DNA from: Ophioderma brevispina
Taxonomy: Eukaryota > Echinodermata > Ophiuroidea > Amphilepidida > Ophiodermatidae
Direction: 5' to 3'
NCBI GenBank assembly: GCA_023653785.1
Contig: JAMKCH010001616.1
Span: forward strand, 56,679-120,678
Length of the DNA stretch: 64,000 nucleotides
The translations under genes and the position numbers were made by a program. A model generated the notes under the pieces. That model was not told the DNA's origin. It saw nothing but the letters and a program-made list of their open reading frames with translations, and searched no databases. Position 1 is the first letter of the stretch. Every line of letters begins with the position of its first letter. Positions 59,456 through 64,000 of the stretch are shown here, piece after piece.

Positions 59456-59749
59456 GAGTAGTTCTCATGTAGCGAAGGTAATTTTCCCATCCGATGTAAC
59501 CGTTTCAAGAGATACAGCAATTATAAATGCATATTTAATTAGCCCATTTGCATACTTAAGCCGCTGGCCGCATATATCACATACTGTCCAAATTTGCAAT
59601 ACAGACATGCCCCATGATACGCTTTCATGTCAGCGCCAGGGATTTTTGAGTACCGATGTAGAGTGTAAAAAATATAGCAACTTAACGCTTATTCTGCATA
59701 TTAAGGTACTCATTTGCATACTCATTTGCCCGAAATCGCCCCAACTGTA

Positions 59750-60005
59750 ATCAGTTCGAAAACCTTCACCCGCTTCTCCACCAAGTTACATCAGTATATG
59801 CCTTACTGAACTCCAGAAAACTTGTACACAGGGCTTGCAGAACTTTTCATAATTATTGGCAAATAAGATACTTAAAATTAGCATATTTTACTCCAAATCT
59901 AATCAGGTCAAGAACTCCCCCACCCGCTTCTTTCCACGCAAGTTACTCATCATGCCTTGTCCGCCCTTCCGTACTCCGATAACGTATACAACGTGGGTTA
60001 ACATT
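59750..60005. repeat. Two diverged direct copies of an ~85-bp sequence
   Basis: CACCCGCTTCTCCACCAAGT...CATCAGTATATGCCTTACTG (about 59768-59810) and CACCCGCTTCTTTCCACGCA...CATCATGCCTTGTCCGCCCT (about 59920-59970). No function known. Confidence 0.55.
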
Positions 60006-60011
60006 TTTAAT

Positions 60012-60068
60012 CACGGACAAACGGACGACAAGGAGACGGACGAACGGACGAACGCACGAACGGACGCT
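60012..60068. repeat. ACGGACGA microsatellite
   Basis: Repeated ACGGACGA/ACGAACGG words with small variations. Confidence 0.85.
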
Positions 60069-60584
60069 GCTCATTGTTATTCCCCGTTCGAATTTTCTGA
60101 ATGCTACCTGTATTTTATTATGCAATTGCCGACATATAAAGTTATCATTATGTTAGAGCACAAGAAGCGCACTTATACCTACTTTTTATTTACTTTAATT
60201 TTTCAATAAGAAATGTCTTTGAAGGTGGATTTCAATGCAACTTTTTGATACCGAGGATACCCAAAACTGGCCCAACAGGTTTTTTTCAACTGTCTCAGAT
60301 AATAGCCATACTCCTGAACCATACCCCTAATTACACCACCTAAAAATCTCATGAAAGCTGGAACACTCCTAAAAAGAATCAGTAAAGTTCCACTTTAGAT
60401 GACTTAACTTTTTCTGGTCAAAAACTTATCTTTGATGTATAGTTTTTTTTTGGGACCGTCTGTACGCATATACAAATCACATTTGGTTTCGTTTTTAGTT
60501 ATTTCCTTTGCCAAATACAAGGTAGGGGTTCTATTGAGTTCCTAATCATGCATGAATAACTACATATCACAGAAATATTGAGAC

Positions 60585-60609
60585 TTAAATCCCTCGTTGC
60601 ACCTCTAAT
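60585..60609 (-). repeat. Isolated family G MITE end
   Basis: TTAAATCCCTCGTTGCACCT matches the inverted family G terminus, followed by CTAA instead of TTAA. A left partner could not be placed with certainty. Confidence 0.5.
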
Positions 60610-61310
60610 AGAGAATCGATAGACAAAAATCGAACAAGCGCCTTTAAGCTGATTAAAATTTTAATAACACTTCCATTGTGTTGCTTTAATAATTTTTGCA
60701 AGGCAAACTGAAGAATATTCTACTTGGAGCCACTGGTGTAAAGGACGATGGGAAAAGAAACGTGGTTATGTGAGCTGCAGTGCATAGTAAACCAAGAACT
60801 TTTGACAGAAGAAAATACTGAGTGTTTCTTCCTGTGGTAACGGAACGCGATTATCAAGAACAAAAATGTGCTATTATTTACCAAAGGAATGATCGAAGCC
60901 TCTTTGAAGTTGGTAGACATTCCTTTCTTGTAAGAATCCTAATTGCCATTTGCCGATCGCATGAGTGGCATAGCCAACCTCTTTTAATTTCGTTGCGAGT
61001 GTGACTTCGTCTAACGGAAGGCAACGTGGTTGTTGTGTTTAGGAGCGGTCCATGTTGTAAACCATAACGAACCTGAAAAAAGTCCAAAACGAACTAAGCT
61101 TAGACTAAATATTCAATTAACAAAATAATCACCAAAAATGTCGTTCGTTCTCCATTTACGCTTACCACAAAAAAGTAATCATCCAGAGAATTCATTCCAG
61201 ATACGGCTCCCATCTCTCTCCTTTTCTCTTAACCTTGTTCAAATTTCAGTCTGATTCCGTATTTGCACTCTAAAATATTTTCATCAACGGGTTCATTTTG
61301 ACCCCGTTTT
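60610..61310. other. Intergenic, no recognised gene
   Basis: Overlapping opposed frames at 60720-61087 have no recognisable motif. Confidence 0.55.
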
Positions 61311-61437
61311 AAGTCAACTATGCAACGACTAAAATGGGGTTAAAATGTTGACCACTTTTGTGGTCAAAAACGTGTGAAATTACCCTTTTTGTAGTCATAA
61401 TTTTGAACCCATTTTTTAGTGGGTGCATAGTTGACTT
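61311..61437. mobile_element. 127-bp hairpin MITE-like element
   Basis: Left arm AAGTCAACTATGCAACGACT and inverted right arm AAGTCAACTATGCACCCACT pair over about 33 bp. Between them is a second perfect hairpin, TTGACCAC-TTTT-GTGGTCAA. No coding. Confidence 0.7.
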
Positions 61438-61771
61438 GGAGTTTTTAGTGTGTATGCAAAGGAACCGCTTATCACAGTGGCTAAAGGTAGCCTGAGCCAC
61501 GTGTACAGTGTGTCCCCCCCAAAAACGCAACACTTTATGTCGGACGCTATAATTTTTTAACTAAAGCATGTGACTATTTGTTATTTATTGCAAAGTAAGA
61601 AGGCACTGTTAGATAATATCCCTGAAAATTTCATAACGATAGGGTCAATAGTTTTAACGATATTACCCCAGTATTGAAGTAACCCGCAGGACCCATTTTA
61701 CCACAATACGGAGCTGGTAACCACAAGGGTGGCACTGAAGAACAGAATGGCAAATACAACTTTGATTACAA
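61438..61771. other. Intergenic, no recognised gene
   Basis: GTGTCCCCCCCAAAAACGC at 61510 resembles a MITE terminus, but no partner end was found. Confidence 0.4.
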
Positions 61772-62326
61772 TTAAAGCAATATTAGCACATTTTTTTGAA
61801 GAGCGCCCCCAATTTTTCAAAAAATTGAGATTTTTACACGGTTGCATTGGTAACTGGCTAATAAACCATACCTGTGAGTGGTTAAGCTTGAAAATGTCTG
61901 TGTCTCACAAACGAAGGAATTTTGTAATTAGAATAATTATTATCGGGATCCCCGATAATAATTCAACGGCTGCTGGAAACGGCCTTCCAATGTGAAATTA
62001 GCCGGGAAATAGCGCCATGTACGTGTCTACGCTCATCCATTAGTTGTTTTATTGGTTCAGGCAAATCAAGTTAGAGGTTATTTTCTCGAGGTGGCACTAT
62101 TTCATCATGGACGGGCATAAACGTAGCATTTCCAGCTCTGTCGTTAAGTCCAATCTGGGATCCAAATTCTAATTACAAAATCGCTTAATTTACTATGATA
62201 AATACGCATTTTAGCATTCTCGTTCGCAGGTATAGTTTCCTAGACAATCACCAACGTAACTGTGCCAAAATATCAAATTTTTAAAATTGGGGGCGCTCTT
62301 AAAAAAATGTGCCATTATTGCTTTAA
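61772..62326. mobile_element. TTAA-flanked MITE with ~200-bp inverted arms
   Basis: TTAA (61772) then AGCAATATTAGCACATTTTT and GAGCGCCCCCAATTTT. The inverted right end reads AGCAATAATGGCACATTTTT with AGAGCGCCCCCAATTTT, then TTAA (62323). The arms continue to pair through TTGTAATTAGAAT near 61925 and 62165. The left arm holds an extra perfect 13-bp stem with a 3-base loop (61935-61963). Confidence 0.8.
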
Positions 62327-62689
62327 AGGATGACTCAGAGATTTCCCGGGGAGGGCGCCCTCAATTTTCGAACAAATCGTGTTTTTTGCATATACATAAT
62401 GCTTGTCCATATAATAATCACTGTGTGAAATAACTAAGCTCAAATCGAAATCCTTCATATAGAAAATCACAACTTTGTTTTAAAATTCCGGTTCCGGAAA
62501 TTTTGTTATACACTGTATCCTATGCACTGTTATACTGCACATAAATGTGTACTGCATGAAAACGAAAAATCCGATTCATTTCTAACTTTGGAATTGAGCA
62601 TTTTAGGTGAGTATCTTTAGTTCTAGATAACTATTTCTAATTACCGCACCAAAAAATATATATTTCGAAATCTCTGAGTCAGCCTTTAA
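62323..62689. mobile_element. TTAA-flanked 367-bp MITE (AGGMTGACTCAGAGATTTC ends)
   Basis: TTAA (62323) then AGGATGACTCAGAGATTTC. The inverted right end AGGCTGACTCAGAGATTTC is followed by TTAA (62686-62689), 19 bp with one mismatch. Subterminal GGCGCCCTCAATTTTCGAAC followed by GTTTTTTGCATAT matches MITE family P. It shares its left TTAA with the element at 61772. Confidence 0.9.
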
Positions 62690-63636
62690 CGTAATTGCTC
62701 AAATTTCTTGCAGAACAACTTCTACTCAATCTACTGGATCAAATAATTGCATTTAATACTTACTATTGAACTGATAATGATAAAATATTGACTTATTTGG
62801 TGATAAAATACATTTCAAAACGATATAAGATAAAACTAGGACTAAGTCATAAAAAATCAATGTTGGGTAAAATTAGATGCATTGGGTTACAACTTGCTTG
62901 TATGTTACATTCCGAACTTTATGAAAGTAAAACATTTGTTATGAACACAATAACACAACAACAATATCATTATATGCATTCTGTCATTCAATTTTGGGTT
63001 AAGATAATAGTTCGGGAGCCAACGATCTTGAAACTGAAATATTTTGCCCGGGCTGCTCTAAAATTTTGGTGACTAGATTCAAGTAGGGGAACATCTTGGG
63101 CATCAGAAAACCGATGTTGGATTATTTTTAACGATTGCGAAAAAATAGAAATCCAAGATGGCGTCCAAAAAGGCCGCCGATTTGACTAACGAACCGATTT
63201 TAGCCGTAACTTTTGATTGCGATCTTCAACTGGAACGCAATTTGTGTCTTCTGAACGAGAAGTAAATCTACCCGCGGATATCAAAATTTGTGAGTTTAAG
63301 AATTATTTAAGGTGCAAATTTGAGGAAAAGCACATTTTTTGGGCATTTTTAACCAAAAAATTAATATTCTTATCTAATGTTCCATTGATATTTCCAGAAC
63401 CAAATCATCAATTAAGCCGATTTTTTCTACACATTTGACCTAATAACACACGTTAGTCATATCAAAATTACAGTTATGTACCTTATTCAGAAATGAAGTT
63501 ATTCTGTAACGAAGGTCATCAATCAGTTACACAGAAAAGTTGGTTTACTGCGCACTTTTGCTAAAATGTTTTGATCATGCAGAAAAGTCATGACCAAAAT
63601 CCCTCACTTGAAAGTACACATTATTCATGCATTATA
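62690..63636. other. Intergenic, no recognised gene
   Basis: AT-rich. Frames at 62788-63072 and 63217-63438 have no recognisable motif. Confidence 0.55.
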
Positions 63637-63815
63637 CACTATTAAAAATGTTCATAAAAAAATTTGTTTTGACTGTCAGCCGGGACTCGAAACGTGCAAA
63701 TAACTGTAAAAAGGGACTCGAAACGGGCAAAAAACTGTAAAAAAGTAGTTTTAACTGTTGTGAGTACTAGCTGCCAGTCAAAACGACGTTATTTTACTGA
63801 ACATTTTTAACAGTG
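63637..63815. mobile_element. TA-flanked MITE (CACTGTTAAAAATGTTCA ends)
   Basis: Left CACTATTAAAAATGTTCA and inverted right CACTGTTAAAAATGTTCA pair. The arms extend through GTTTTGACTG.CAGC. Flanking TA dinucleotides fit a Tc1/mariner-type target. The inside holds a 31-bp unit twice (GGGACTCGAAACG.GCAAA + TAACTGTAAAAA). A half copy lies at 9933. Confidence 0.8.
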
Positions 63816-64000
63816 TACGTAGGTGTCATTTTAAAATACAATGCAATGCTTATTTATATCTGATACATTAAATCAAACATTTTAAAAGCAAAATCTTAAG
63901 TGTTACAGCCCCAAGAATTAGCAATGATTTATTTCACTTTGAGTAAGATTAAGTCATAAAGGACATCGCCGGATAAGGAGAGAAGGAGGCCCTCTATAAT

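Noticed and set aside
59028..59750. 240-residue plus-strand open frame
   Set aside because: It is carried by the C-rich minisatellite (proline/threonine-rich, open in all plus phases) and has no domain on either side.

Overview
The window looks like non-coding-rich DNA from an invertebrate deuterostome, most likely an echinoderm and possibly a brittle star (inference). The grounds are the low overall GC, abundant MITEs, tRNA-derived SINEs, decayed LINEs with microsatellite tails, a long LRR receptor-like gene, and an arylsulfatase-B-like gene with introns. No bacterial operon, rRNA, intact tRNA gene or CRISPR array is visible. Only two protein-coding loci belong to the host: an LRR ectodomain gene on the minus strand at the left edge, with two damaged extra copies, and two exons of an arylsulfatase-B-like gene on the minus strand near 46-47 kb. 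Every other coding homology I recognise is retrotransposon debris.

Left third (1-24 kb): a broken-up segmental duplication. The modules are the LRR gene (1-3.1 kb, again at 10.6-12.7 kb), a composite TIR/tRNA-like element (5.5 and 14.0 kb), a 33-bp minisatellite with a longer interspersed block (6.2-7.7 and 14.4-17.7 kb), a unique-looking block R (7.7-8.6 and 21.5-22.5 kb) and a jockey-like reverse-transcriptase relic (10.2 and 22.5-24.0 kb). They recur in the same order. Many copies differ by single-base indels rather than substitutions. This could reflect genuine decay or unpolished long-read assembly.

Middle (24-45 kb): intergenic DNA, a ~1-kb long-arm foldback element (second copy at 56.5 kb), a TTAA-flanked MITE, a frameshifted endonuclease/reverse-transcriptase LINE at 37.4-40.3 kb ending in an (AGAT)n tail, and a head-to-tail ~1.9-kb duplication (40.6-44.4 kb) carrying the 3' end of a CR1-like LINE with a (TATAG)n tail.

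Right third (45-64 kb): the arylsulfatase exons, several tRNA-derived SINEs, and a dense set of MITEs. Four groups (at 4.5/18.1/24.2, 29.5/48.2, 61.8 and 62.3 kb) are flanked by TTAA. Three of the four share a GAGATTTC box in the terminal repeat, and two of them share an internal block. Two of the elements abut on one TTAA. This, with the tRNA-containing TIR element (four copies), is the most interesting unexplained structure here.
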